Positions 16,480-26,089 are shown, numbered from the stretch's first letter. The stretch: 26,223 nt of DNA from JANRKF01 sp964518725 (GCA_964518725.1 CAZFKP010000027.1:1-26223); one strand, 5' to 3'. Translations and numbers: made by a program. Notes: generated from the letters alone by a model not told the origin.

Positions 16480-17256
16480 ATGGCTAAATCGAACGCAAAC
16501 GGTGCGGAAGCAGCGCCTCAGTCCGGCAACTTGCCCTTGTTTTTCAAGCACCCGATGCCGCTGGAGGTTGCCCGCCACGCTGATGCCGGGCTTGTTGCAG
16601 AAGAGCATATGGGCTTTTCGGTTGATACCAATTCTGTCTATGTGAATGCGATTGAATTTGCCGAGGCGGCCAAGCATTACCCGATTGTGTTTAGCGGCGG
16701 CGATTCGCCCATGCCGGCCGTCCTGACGGGGCTTGAAACCCGCAACTACTTTGTGGGCAAGGATAATCTCTGGAAGAAGGATGTCTATATCCCGGCCTAT
16801 GTGCGTCGTTACCCGTTTGTGTTTATGGAAGTGCCGAACGAGGATAAATTCATCCTGTGTATTGACGAAGAAGCCAAGCAATTCCGCAATAAACCCGGAA
16901 AAAATGTGACGCCGCTTTTTACTGACGGTAATCCGTCGGAACTGTCGCTCGGCGCGCTTGAATTTTGCCGTGTATTCCAGCAGCAGTTTCTTGGCACGCG
17001 GGAGTTCTGCGCCGCGCTGCAGGAAGCCGGGCTGTTGTCGCCGACGCGGTCGGATGCCAAACTCCAGAATGGCCGCGCCATCCAGCTCACCGGGTTCCAG
17101 ATCATCGATGAAGGCAAGTTTAACCAGCTTTCAGATGAGAAGATCGTCGAATTCCACAAAAAGGGCTGGCTGCCGCTGATTTATTTTGTGCTGATGTCGG
17201 CTTCAAACTGGCGCAACCTGATTTCAATGGCGGCGGAATTCGAGAAAAAGGCATGA
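16480..17256 (+). CDS. SapC-family protein
   Basis: This 258-residue protein fits the SapC family (named for Campylobacter fetus S-layer genes) across its whole length. Recognisable segments are LPLFFKHPMPL near the N-terminus, YPIVFSGG, VYIPAYVRRYPFVF, and a C-terminal region with TGFQIIDEGKFNQL. There is no signal peptide or membrane helix, so the product is expected in the cytosol. GAAAGGAT precedes the ATG at the usual distance. The biochemical role of SapC proteins is not established. It sits 276 bp upstream of the TpsB gene on the same strand; a link to surface protein export is an inference. A weak hairpin (17267-17290) follows it. Confidence 0.85.
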   Translation: MAKSNANGAEAAPQSGNLPLFFKHPMPLEVARHADAGLVAEEHMGFSVDTNSVYVNAIEFAEAAKHYPIVFSGGDSPMPAVLTGLETRNYFVGKDNLWKKDVYIPAYVRRYPFVFMEVPNEDKFILCIDEEAKQFRNKPGKNVTPLFTDGNPSELSLGALEFCRVFQQQFLGTREFCAALQEAGLLSPTRSDAKLQNGRAIQLTGFQIIDEGKFNQLSDEKIVEFHKKGWLPLIYFVLMSASNWRNLISMAAEFEKKA

Positions 17257-17266
17257 TCCCCAGTGT

Positions 17267-17290
17267 TGTGTGACAAACAAGCATCACACA
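17267..17290 (+). terminator. Weak hairpin after the SapC gene
   Basis: TGTGTGA (17267-17273) and TCACACA (17284-17290) form a 7-bp stem with a 10-nt loop, followed by an AT-rich stretch. It may terminate SapC transcription, but the stem is short. The following AT-rich region includes TATAAT at 17314-17319, a candidate -10 for tpsB with no good -35. Confidence 0.3.
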
Positions 17291-17532
17291 GTATATATTA
17301 TTGTTTTTCCAAATATAATAAAATACCGGCGAATATCCATATGCCCGTTGACTTACAGCGGGTTGCTGTTTGCGAGCGCCCGTTGTTTGTTTCAAAAAAA
17401 CAGCGGTGAACAGCGAATTAAATGGTTGCAGATATTTTAAAAAAATCTATAACTACCGCAGTCGAAACTGCGGCGAAACTGTCTTCCATGTCGGCAGGGT
17501 TAACCCGCGCATTAACTTTAGGAAAGATATGT

Positions 17533-19269
17533 ATGATCTCCAGCGCCTCACAGACTCAGCGTTTATTCTCTACACGATTGATGGTGCAAACTGCCATGGT
17601 TGTGGTGCTTGCGGCATCTGCGGCTCAGGCGCAGAACGTGCCGGCCTCGGTGCAGGGCAGCCAGATTGATCGCCGCTTCAAGGCTCCGCCGGCTCCGCTG
17701 GAATCCGTTGGCATGGAGTTGCCGCTTCCGGGTGAGCCGAAGGAGCTTTCCAAAGCCCAGCAGGACAAGTTGAGCAAAGTAAAATTTACCCTGAAACGCG
17801 TGAACGTGCTGGGCGCGACCGTGTTTAGCGAAGAGCAGATGGCGCCAGCCTATGAATCGCTGGTGGGCAAGAGAATTTCCCTGCTTGATGCACAGGTCGT
17901 CGCCAGAAAAATTACGGATATCTATCAGAAGGCCGGCTATGTGCTGTCGCAGGCTGTGGTTCCGCAGCAGGAAATCAGTGGTGGCACGTTGAAAATTCAG
18001 GTGGTCGAAGGCTATGTTGGCAGCATCGTCCTGCAAGGTGATGGCATCAGCGACGGTGAGCGTGCGCGCCTCATGTCGTACCTTGATAACGTAAAAAGCA
18101 AGCGCCCCGTTCGCACACAGGATCTTGAGCGCAATATGTTGCTCATCAATGATCTGCCGGGTGCGTCGGTAAAAGGCCTGCTGCGTCCTGCGCCGTCGCA
18201 GTTCGGTGCCGCGGAATTACTGGTTACGGTAACCCAGAAACCTTATGAAGGCTCGCTGTCTACCGACAATCGCGGCAGTAAGTTCGTGGGACCATGGCAG
18301 CACAGCGCTACCGTTGCGGCGAACTCGCTGTTCGGTATGTATGACCGCACTCAGTTGCGTTTGTCGACCAGCAGCCCGACGAAGGAATTGCGTACATTCG
18401 AAGTGCAGCATGATGAGATGCTGGGGAATGATGGTACCAAGCTGTCGCTGCTCGCATCCCGCACGCACACGGCTCCGGGCGATTCGCTGAAAAATATCCA
18501 GATTATCGGCAACTCGGATCTGTTTGAAGCAAAAGTTTCCCATCCGTTCATTCGCTCGCGTCAGGAAAATCTTGTCGGCCGTGCATTGGTCGATATCCAG
18601 CGTTCGGATACGGACGTATTCGACAATCTCGACTTCACCCAGGATCGCCTGCGGATCGTGCGTCTCGGTGGCAGCTATAACTTCTTTGACCAGTTCCATG
18701 GCAACAACCTGCTCGACATGCAGGTAAGTCAGGGTTTGAACGTGTTCAATGCCAGCGAAAGCGGCACGAACCGTACCAATGCTAACGGTGAAAGTGACTT
18801 CACCAAGGTGAATTTCGACGCCACCCATTTGCATCCGTTGCCTAACAAATTCTCGCTCTTCACTGCGGCCAGCGGCCAGTATTCGCTTGATCCGCTTTTG
18901 GTGGCCGAGCAATTTTCGCTCGGTGGTGCAAATTTTGGCACGGCGTATGATCCGGCGGAACTCTTGGGTGACCACGGCATTACCGGCAAGATTGAGCTTC
19001 GTTACAGCGATCAGGTTGGCATGCCGTATTTCAACTACTACCAGCTGTTCAGCTACTACGATATTGGTCGCACATGGATTCGTGAAGGTGGCTCTGGTGC
19101 GAACGATAAGCGCAGCCTGGCTTCGCTTGGTGGTGGTATACGCGTGAGCTTTACCGACAATGTTTCCAGTACGCTGGAGCTTGGCGTGCCGCTTACGAAG
19201 CCTGCCAGCAATCAGGGCGGCCATGCCAATGATGCCCGGGTATTTTTTGGCACCACGGCACGTTTCTAG
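17533..19269 (+). CDS. TpsB-type outer-membrane transporter (ShlB/FhaC/HecB family)
   Basis: This 578-residue transporter exports a TpsA exoprotein through the outer membrane. A signal peptide (cleavage after AQA, residue 33) is followed by two POTRA domains: about 82-162 (FTLKRVNVLGATVF, GYVLSQAVVPQQ) and about 163-236 (LERNMLLINDLPG). A C-terminal beta-barrel of about 240-578 ends in FGTTARF, with a terminal aromatic as expected for BAM substrates. I chose ATG 17533, which has AGGAAAG upstream; an in-frame ATG at 17422 would add 37 residues with no ribosome site. The loop 6 motif reads FGTAYDP (469 onwards), where family members usually have an Arg before the GY/AY. The cognate TpsA gene follows 150 bp downstream. 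Confidence 0.92.
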   Translation: MISSASQTQRLFSTRLMVQTAMVVVLAASAAQAQNVPASVQGSQIDRRFKAPPAPLESVGMELPLPGEPKELSKAQQDKLSKVKFTLKRVNVLGATVFSEEQMAPAYESLVGKRISLLDAQVVARKITDIYQKAGYVLSQAVVPQQEISGGTLKIQVVEGYVGSIVLQGDGISDGERARLMSYLDNVKSKRPVRTQDLERNMLLINDLPGASVKGLLRPAPSQFGAAELLVTVTQKPYEGSLSTDNRGSKFVGPWQHSATVAANSLFGMYDRTQLRLSTSSPTKELRTFEVQHDEMLGNDGTKLSLLASRTHTAPGDSLKNIQIIGNSDLFEAKVSHPFIRSRQENLVGRALVDIQRSDTDVFDNLDFTQDRLRIVRLGGSYNFFDQFHGNNLLDMQVSQGLNVFNASESGTNRTNANGESDFTKVNFDATHLHPLPNKFSLFTAASGQYSLDPLLVAEQFSLGGANFGTAYDPAELLGDHGITGKIELRYSDQVGMPYFNYYQLFSYYDIGRTWIREGGSGANDKRSLASLGGGIRVSFTDNVSSTLELGVPLTKPASNQGGHANDARVFFGTTARF

Positions 19270-19419
19270 GACAACCACTAACACCTTGTTATTTATATAG
19301 ATTAAAATAAATTTAATGCCTCGGCTTTTTGTGCTTGCACTAGACCAAAAATTAGTATTAACTATTAATTAACTTTTTTAGTATCCACGGTTTGAACCCA
19401 CACCACAGGAATAAAGATT

Positions 19420-22400
19420 ATGACTACCTCTAACATCTTCTCCCACTCTTGTTTGCAAACCAGTACGATGCTGACGGGTGTCATTGCGCTTGCCGCATTT
19501 GGGCACTCCGCACAAGCTGCGCCCGCTGGAGGCAATGTAGTCGCCGGGCAAGCTGCGATTGCAGCTTCTGGCAGCACTACGGATATTACGCAAAGCAGCA
19601 ATCGTGCGCTGATCGAGTGGGGCAATTTTGATATCGGCAGCAACGAGTCGGTGAATTTCTTCCAGCCTGGCAGCTCGTCGGTGACGCTGAACCGCGTGAC
19701 AGCTGGCAATGCCTCGCAAATTAACGGTAAGCTGAACGCGAACGGCAATGTTATTATCGTCAATTCGCAAGGCGTGATGTTCGGCGCGGGTGCACAGGTC
19801 AATGTGGGTGGCCTGGTTGCGACGACGGCGGATGTGGACAACAAAAAATTCATGGAGGGTGGCAATATTGCCTTTGATAAAGCAGGCAACCCGAACGCGC
19901 AAATCGTTAACGATGGCAACGTTAAAGTTGCCGAGGGTGGCCTTGCCTTGCTGGTTGGTTCGAACGTTACGAATAACGGCCTGATTCAGGCGCAACTTGG
20001 TAAAGCACAGCTTGCATCGGGTGAAACGTTCACGGTGGATCTCTACGGTGATGGGCTGATCAGCCTCCAGGCCAGCGACCAGCTCTCTAAACAATTGGTG
20101 CAGAATAGCGGCACTATCGAAGCAAATGGTGGCCAGGTTCTGCTCACCGCTGCGGCTGCACAGAGCGCGGTTGAAAGCGTCATCAACATGGACGGCCTCG
20201 TTCAGGCCGACAGCATCGGCAGCAAAGGCGGCAGAGTCGTGCTCTCCGGCGCGAAAACCACGCTCGTTGCCGGTAAAATCGATGCCAAAGGCACTGCGGG
20301 CAGTGAAAAAGGCGGCGAAGTCAACGTGCTTGGCGGCAATGTCGGCATCCTGACCGGCGCAACCATTGACGCTTCCGGTAATACCGGCGGTGGCACCATC
20401 CTCATCGGTGGCGATTATCAGGGCCAGGGCACTACCCCGACCGCGCAGAATACGGTATTGCAAACCGGCGCAAGCCTGTTCGCCAACGCCTTGCTGAACG
20501 GCAATGGCGGCAAAGTCATCGTATGGGCTGACAATAACACGTTCTTCTATGGCAACATCGAAGCCAAAGGTGGCGCAGCAGGCGGAAATGGCGGTTTCGT
20601 TGAAACCTCCGGCAAAGAATATCTCGATGCCATCGGCTCGGTCGATGCCAGCGCCGCGAACGGCCTGGGTGGCACGTGGCTGCTCGACCCGAACAACATC
20701 AATATCACCAACCTGCCGAATACTGACAATAACGTGACCGGCAACCCTAACTTCACCACCACCAGCAATAATGGGCGCGTTAGCGTCGCAAGCATTCAGG
20801 CCAACCTGAATGCCGGCACCAGCGTCATCATCACCACCGGCACGGCAGGCCTTAACAACCAGCCTGGGAACATCACCGTTTCCTCCAGCATTCTTAAAAG
20901 CGCGGGTGGTGACGCCAGTCTGACTCTGAACGCGCACAACGACATCAACGTCAATCTGGGTGTGTCGATTTCGTCTACCAGCAATAAGTTAAACGTCAAC
21001 TTCAACGCCGCCGCTGGGGAAGTGGATATGGATCTTGGTTCTGCGCTGACCACAAATGGTGGTAACGCAGCATTTTCCGCCGGTACGAACGTAGAAATTA
21101 ATGGCGCGATCAACACCGGAGACGGCACCTTCCTCGCCACGGCAACGACCGGCAATATCAGGTTGCGTGCATTTGCCGGCACCATCACCAGCACCGCCAC
21201 CGGCGATGCGATCACCCTTGCTGCCCTCGCTGGCAACTTCGTCAACGACCGCGGCGCAGACGCACTCACCGCAACCAATGGCCGCTGGCTGGTGTACAGC
21301 ACCAATCCGACCAACGATACCATCGGCGGCCTTGTCCCTGATTTCAAACGTTATAGCTGCACCTATGGCGGCTCCTGCCCGACGCTCGGCAGCGGCGACG
21401 GCCTGCTCTATAGCTTCACGCCAACGCTTACCATCACCCCGGATGCGGCGAACGGCACCTATGGCCAGCCCGCGCCAAGCTTCACCTACGCCCTCTCCGG
21501 CTATCTAGTCGGCGATGACATGACCGATGTCGTAAGCGGTAGCGCTGACTTCACTACTCCGTATATGGTGGGCAACAATGTCGGCACCTATGACATCAAC
21601 GTGGCCGCTGGCACGCTCGCGTCGGAAATGGGCTATGGCTTCACCGGCTCGACTCTTACCAACGGCCTGACCATTGATCCTGCGGCACTCACCGTAACCG
21701 CTAACGACCAGACCCAAACTTACGGCGCGGGCAATAGCTTCACCGCGGGCTTCAGCACCACCGGCCTTTACAGCGGCGACACCATCGACACCGTCGATCT
21801 TTCTACCGATGCCACCAACTCAACAAGCGGTAATTGGAACGCCGGCGCGTGGACCATCACCATCGCAAACGCGCTGGGTATGTCGTTCGATGCCAATAAC
21901 TACACCATCACCTACACCAATGGCGCGCTCAACATCGGTCAGAAAGACCTGATCGTTTCGGCCGTGGCGGATAACAAAGTCTATGACGCTACCCGCGACG
22001 CGACCGTAACGCTCTCTAATGACGCGATTATGGGCGATATTGTTGATAACAGCTTCACCACTGCACGCTTCGGCAATAAAAATGTCGGCACCAATAAAAA
22101 CGTGACGGTGAACGGCATCAGCATCAGCGGCGCTGATTCTGCCAACTACAACCTGACCAATACTTCGGTGGTTGATCAGGCGGACGTGACCCCTGCAGCA
22201 CTGACCATCACCGCCAACGACCAGACCCAAACTTATGGCGACGGCAACAATTTCACCACCGGCTTCATGGCTTCCGGCCTGCAAGGTGGCGAAACTGTCG
22301 GTATGGTGGATTACGCCACCAATGCCGGCACCTCCACCAGCGGCAACTGGGTCGTGGGCAATTGGGACATCGTGGCTTCTAACGCCACCGGCGGAACTTT

Positions 22401-25400
22401 CAGCGCCAGCAACTACACCATCACCTACGTCGATGGCATGCTCAACGTTACCCCGAAAGACCTGATCGTTTCAGCCGTTGCGGATAACAAAGTCTATGAC
22501 GCTACCCGCGACGCGACCGTAACGCTCTCTAATGACGCGATTATGGGCGATATTGTTGATAACAGCTTCACCACTGCACGCTTCGGCAATAAAAATGTCG
22601 GCACCAATAAAAACGTGACGGTGAACGGCATCAGCATCAGCGGCGCTGATTCTGCCAACTACGACCTGACCAACACCACCACGATCGATCAGGCCGACAT
22701 CACCCCGGCGGCGCTCACCATCACCGCGAATAACCAAAGCCAGGTTTACGGCGACGGCAACGTACTGGGTAACGGCTACCAGGTCGCCGGCCTGCAGGGC
22801 GGTGAGACCGTCGGTTCGGTGGATCTTGCAACCGATGCCACCAACTCCACCAGCGGCAACTGGAACGCAGGCAGCTGGAACATCATTGGCTCCAACGCCA
22901 GCGGCGGCACGTTCAGCGCCAGCAACTACACCATCACCTATGTGGACGGTGTGCTCACGGTTCTGAAGAAAAACCTGACCGCCACGGTGGTTGCGGATGA
23001 TAAAGTCTATGACGCCACCCGCGATGCGACCGTGACCTTCTTCGATGACCGCATCGGCGGCGATGTATTTGATGAAACCTTCACCACTGCACGCTTCGGC
23101 AATAAAAATGTCGGCACTAATAAAAACGTGACGGTGAATGGCATTAGCATTTCCGGTACTGACGCAGGCAACTATAACCTGCTCAACACCACTGCGACCG
23201 ATCAGGCGAACATTACGCCGGCGGCGCTGACCATTACGGCGAACGACCAGACCCAAACCTATGGCGATGGCAATAACTTCACGGCTGGTTTCGCAAGCTC
23301 CGGCCTGCAAGGCGGCGAAACCGTTGGCTCCGTGACCTATGGTACGGATGCTACGACTTCGACCAGCGGTAATTGGAACGCAGGTAGCTGGAGCATCATG
23401 GCTTCCGGCGCTACCGGCGGCACGTTCAGCAGCAGCAACTACACCATCACCTATGTGGACGGTGCGCTCACTGTCGGCCAGAAAGCCCTGAACGTGACGG
23501 CAACCGCAGACAACAAAGTTTATGACGCGACCACCACCGCAACGGTTACGCTGTTCGATGACCGCATCTCCGGTGATGTGCTGACTGCCGGCAATACCAG
23601 CGCTGATTTCGATACGAAAAATGTTGGTAATGGCAAAACCGTCACAGTGAACGGCATCAGTATTTCCGGTACGGACTCGGCGAACTATACTCCGAACAGC
23701 AGCACCACGACGACCGCGGATATTACTCCGGCGGCGCTGACGGTAACGGCGAACGACCAGACCCAAACCTATGGCGACGGCAACAACTTCACGGCTGGTT
23801 TCGCAAGCTCCGGCCTGCAAGGCATGGATGCGATTGACACGGTGGATTACACCACCGATGCGACGACTTCGACCAGCGGTAATTGGAACGCAGGTAGCTG
23901 GAGCATCATGGCTTCTAACGCCCTGGGCGCTAACTTCGATGCGAATAACTACAGCATTACCTACGTGGATGGCGCATTGACTGTTGCACAGAAGAACCTG
24001 ATTGTTTCGGCAGTTGCTGACGATAAAACCTATGACGGTACGCGGACGGCGACGGTCACGCTCTCTAACGATGCCATCATGGGCGATGTGGTTGACAACA
24101 GCTTCACCGCCGCTCGTTTTGGGAATAAGAATGCCGGTACCAACAAAACCGTCACGGTAAACGGCATCAGCATCTCCGGCGCTGACGCGGCGAATTACAG
24201 CCTGACGAATACCACGGCGACTGACCTTGCAGATATTTTCAAACGCTCGCTGACCATTACGGCGACCGGCATTGATAAAGTCTATGATGGAACGCGCGTT
24301 GCCGATGTAACGCTGTCGGATGACCGTGTTTCGGGCGATGTGTTCACCACCGAAGACTACAACAACGCACGTTTTGATACGCGCCACGTTGGCAACGATA
24401 AAACGGTGACCGTGCTTGGTATTGATATCTCCGGCGGCGACGCGAAGAACTACACCTTCAACACGACGGCGACCACCATGGCGGATATTACCCCGGCGGC
24501 ATTGACTCTCACCGCCAACGATCAGACCCAGGTTTATGGTGACGGCAACAACCTGACGAGTAGCTACACCGCTGTTGGTCTGGTAAACGGCGAGACCATC
24601 GGTTCGGTTGATCTTACAACGGATGCCACCTTCTCCACCAGCGGCAACTGGAATGCCGGCGCGTGGGGGATCATGGCGTCGAACCCGACCAATAACGGAC
24701 CGTTCCGCACCACCAACTACACCATCACCTTCGTGGATGGCGCGCTGGTCGTGACACCGAAAGTGCTGAACGTCTCTGCGGTCGCTGATGATAAGGTGTA
24801 TGACGGTACCACCACTGCGACGGTGACCCTCTCCGATGATCGCGTTTCCGGCGATGTGTTTGACGTGCTGAATGCCAGCGCTGATTTCGACGATAAGAAT
24901 GTTGGCGTGGATAAGCTGGTAACGGTTGCTAGCATCACTATCAGCGGCACGGATGCGGCTAACTACACCCAAAACACCACGACCACTGACCTGGCCGACA
25001 TCACTCCGGCGACCCTCTTTGTCGATGCGGATGATCAAACAAAAATCTACGGCTCGGCTGATCCTTTCCTGTCTTTCGGCTTTAGCGGCTTCGTACCGGG
25101 CGATGATGACAGTCTGTTTACCGGCGGTCTGACGCGTGATGCAGGTGAAAACGTGGCCGGCGGCCCCTACAACATCAACCTTGGTTCGCTCAGCGCCGGT
25201 GGCAACTACACCATCGACTACACCGGTGGCGTACTCACCATCACGCCTTACACGCTGAGCATTATCGCTGACGACCAGACCAAAGTCTACGGTGATATGG
25301 ATCCGACGCTGACTTATAGCTTTGGTGCGCTGCAGAATGGCGACGACTCATCGGTATTTACCGGTGGCCTGAGCCGTGATGCCGGTGAGACCGTTGCGGG

Positions 25401-25977
25401 TGGCCCATACACCATCAACCAAGGCACACTGGATGCTGGCAGCAACTACACGGTCAGCTATACCGAAGGCCTGCTCCGGATTACTCCGGCGACGCTTTTT
25501 GTGACCGGTGATGACCAATTCATTGTACTGGGCGACAACATTCCGCCGCTGACCTTCCTGGCGTCTGGTTTCAAATTCAGTGATGGGTTTGAAGTGTTCT
25601 CGGGTAGCCTGAGGACGGTGCCAAGGGAATCGCTGCCGGGCACCTATCCGATTAATCGCGGCACGCTGGAAGCGAACTCCAACTATGTGATTGATTATAC
25701 GCGTGGCTTCCTGACGATTCAGTCGCCGTTCGATGTGAACAATACTTCGGAGCAGACCAGCAACTTTACAGGGTTTAAAGGCCCACAAGGTTCCAATACG
25801 TTGTTGTCATTGACAAATGGCGGTGGTGGTGGCGGTACGGGCGGTGGCCTGGGTGGCCTCGCACCAGCAGCCGGTGGTGATCCGAACGATCTTGGCAACC
25901 TGGATCCTGCAGCTGGTGGCAACACCTTCGCGCTCATCCAGTGCGACGATACCAACCCATGTGATTCTCTCCAGTAA
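19420..25977 (+). CDS. TpsA exoprotein: haemagglutinin TPS domain with MBG and YDG repeat stalk
   Basis: This 2185-residue secreted adhesin begins with a signal peptide (AQA cleavage, residue 33). The TPS domain runs from about 34 to about 290, with NSQG at 115-118 (the NPNG-like motif) and GAQVNVGGLVATT. A beta-helical region follows to about 660. From about residue 669 come MBG-type modules (DQTQTYGDGN) and YDG-type modules (DKVYDATR), each about 85 residues and alternating with a 171-residue period: 10 MBG and 7 YDG by my count. The last three MBG modules are a distinct subtype. A Gly-rich tail ends with C2175 and C2181. The ATG has AGGAAT upstream. TpsA proteins are moved by their TpsB and usually mediate adhesion or contact. 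No toxin domain is seen at the C-terminus. Confidence 0.93.
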   Translation: MTTSNIFSHSCLQTSTMLTGVIALAAFGHSAQAAPAGGNVVAGQAAIAASGSTTDITQSSNRALIEWGNFDIGSNESVNFFQPGSSSVTLNRVTAGNASQINGKLNANGNVIIVNSQGVMFGAGAQVNVGGLVATTADVDNKKFMEGGNIAFDKAGNPNAQIVNDGNVKVAEGGLALLVGSNVTNNGLIQAQLGKAQLASGETFTVDLYGDGLISLQASDQLSKQLVQNSGTIEANGGQVLLTAAAAQSAVESVINMDGLVQADSIGSKGGRVVLSGAKTTLVAGKIDAKGTAGSEKGGEVNVLGGNVGILTGATIDASGNTGGGTILIGGDYQGQGTTPTAQNTVLQTGASLFANALLNGNGGKVIVWADNNTFFYGNIEAKGGAAGGNGGFVETSGKEYLDAIGSVDASAANGLGGTWLLDPNNINITNLPNTDNNVTGNPNFTTTSNNGRVSVASIQANLNAGTSVIITTGTAGLNNQPGNITVSSSILKSAGGDASLTLNAHNDINVNLGVSISSTSNKLNVNFNAAAGEVDMDLGSALTTNGGNAAFSAGTNVEINGAINTGDGTFLATATTGNIRLRAFAGTITSTATGDAITLAALAGNFVNDRGADALTATNGRWLVYSTNPTNDTIGGLVPDFKRYSCTYGGSCPTLGSGDGLLYSFTPTLTITPDAANGTYGQPAPSFTYALSGYLVGDDMTDVVSGSADFTTPYMVGNNVGTYDINVAAGTLASEMGYGFTGSTLTNGLTIDPAALTVTANDQTQTYGAGNSFTAGFSTTGLYSGDTIDTVDLSTDATNSTSGNWNAGAWTITIANALGMSFDANNYTITYTNGALNIGQKDLIVSAVADNKVYDATRDATVTLSNDAIMGDIVDNSFTTARFGNKNVGTNKNVTVNGISISGADSANYNLTNTSVVDQADVTPAALTITANDQTQTYGDGNNFTTGFMASGLQGGETVGMVDYATNAGTSTSGNWVVGNWDIVASNATGGTFSASNYTITYVDGMLNVTPKDLIVSAVADNKVYDATRDATVTLSNDAIMGDIVDNSFTTARFGNKNVGTNKNVTVNGISISGADSANYDLTNTTTIDQADITPAALTITANNQSQVYGDGNVLGNGYQVAGLQGGETVGSVDLATDATNSTSGNWNAGSWNIIGSNASGGTFSASNYTITYVDGVLTVLKKNLTATVVADDKVYDATRDATVTFFDDRIGGDVFDETFTTARFGNKNVGTNKNVTVNGISISGTDAGNYNLLNTTATDQANITPAALTITANDQTQTYGDGNNFTAGFASSGLQGGETVGSVTYGTDATTSTSGNWNAGSWSIMASGATGGTFSSSNYTITYVDGALTVGQKALNVTATADNKVYDATTTATVTLFDDRISGDVLTAGNTSADFDTKNVGNGKTVTVNGISISGTDSANYTPNSSTTTTADITPAALTVTANDQTQTYGDGNNFTAGFASSGLQGMDAIDTVDYTTDATTSTSGNWNAGSWSIMASNALGANFDANNYSITYVDGALTVAQKNLIVSAVADDKTYDGTRTATVTLSNDAIMGDVVDNSFTAARFGNKNAGTNKTVTVNGISISGADAANYSLTNTTATDLADIFKRSLTITATGIDKVYDGTRVADVTLSDDRVSGDVFTTEDYNNARFDTRHVGNDKTVTVLGIDISGGDAKNYTFNTTATTMADITPAALTLTANDQTQVYGDGNNLTSSYTAVGLVNGETIGSVDLTTDATFSTSGNWNAGAWGIMASNPTNNGPFRTTNYTITFVDGALVVTPKVLNVSAVADDKVYDGTTTATVTLSDDRVSGDVFDVLNASADFDDKNVGVDKLVTVASITISGTDAANYTQNTTTTDLADITPATLFVDADDQTKIYGSADPFLSFGFSGFVPGDDDSLFTGGLTRDAGENVAGGPYNINLGSLSAGGNYTIDYTGGVLTITPYTLSIIADDQTKVYGDMDPTLTYSFGALQNGDDSSVFTGGLSRDAGETVAGGPYTINQGTLDAGSNYTVSYTEGLLRITPATLFVTGDDQFIVLGDNIPPLTFLASGFKFSDGFEVFSGSLRTVPRESLPGTYPINRGTLEANSNYVIDYTRGFLTIQSPFDVNNTSEQTSNFTGFKGPQGSNTLLSLTNGGGGGGTGGGLGGLAPAAGGDPNDLGNLDPAAGGNTFALIQCDDTNPCDSLQ
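21967..22662 (+). repeat. 183-bp exact direct repeat within the TpsA gene
   Basis: Bases 21967-22149 and 22480-22662 are identical over 183 bp at an offset of 513 bp, one MBG-plus-YDG unit. Other module pairs are more diverged, although a 53-bp exact match also links 23353-23405 with 23863-23915 (offset 510). This indicates recent duplication or gene conversion within the repeat array. Confidence 0.9.
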
Positions 25978-25999
25978 GCAGAGTTGCTAATCGATAGTG

Positions 26000-26033
26000 C
26001 AACGGCGGCCATGTGGCCGCCGTTGTTCATTTT
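26000..26033 (+). terminator. Intrinsic terminator of the TpsA operon
   Basis: CAACGGCGGCCA (26000-26011) and TGGCCGCCGTTG (26014-26025) form a perfect GC-rich stem, followed by TTCATTTT. It begins 23 bp after the TpsA stop codon. Confidence 0.88.
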
Positions 26034-26089
26034 AGAGGAAAAAATCAGGTTTAGTGGTCATGCCGCAGCTCGGCTACGCTTGCGCTGAC

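Noticed and set aside
17422..17532. Upstream start for TpsB, possibly an extended signal peptide
   Set aside because: There is no ribosome site before ATG 17422, and the added residues do not match the known ESPR pattern. The ATG at 17533 gives a normal signal peptide.
18217..19284. 355-residue open reading frame on the minus strand
   Set aside because: It is antisense to the TpsB barrel, and there is no ribosome site or domain signature to support it.
19378..20937. 519-residue open reading frame on the minus strand
   Set aside because: It is antisense to the TPS domain of TpsA, which has clear homology on the plus strand.
22471..25038. 855-residue open reading frame on the minus strand
   Set aside because: It is antisense to the repeat region of TpsA, and its open frame follows from the repetitive biased codons of the sense gene. 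The translation is rich in Arg, Gly and Val and has no recognisable domain.
21424..25725. Regular repeats considered as a CRISPR or tandem DNA array
   Set aside because: The repeats are in frame, about 255 or 513 bp long, and encode protein modules. There are no short identical repeats with unique spacers.
25700..25977. C-terminal toxin domain as in contact-dependent inhibition systems
   Set aside because: The C-terminus is a short Gly-rich tail with no VENN-type junction, and no small immunity gene follows before the terminator.
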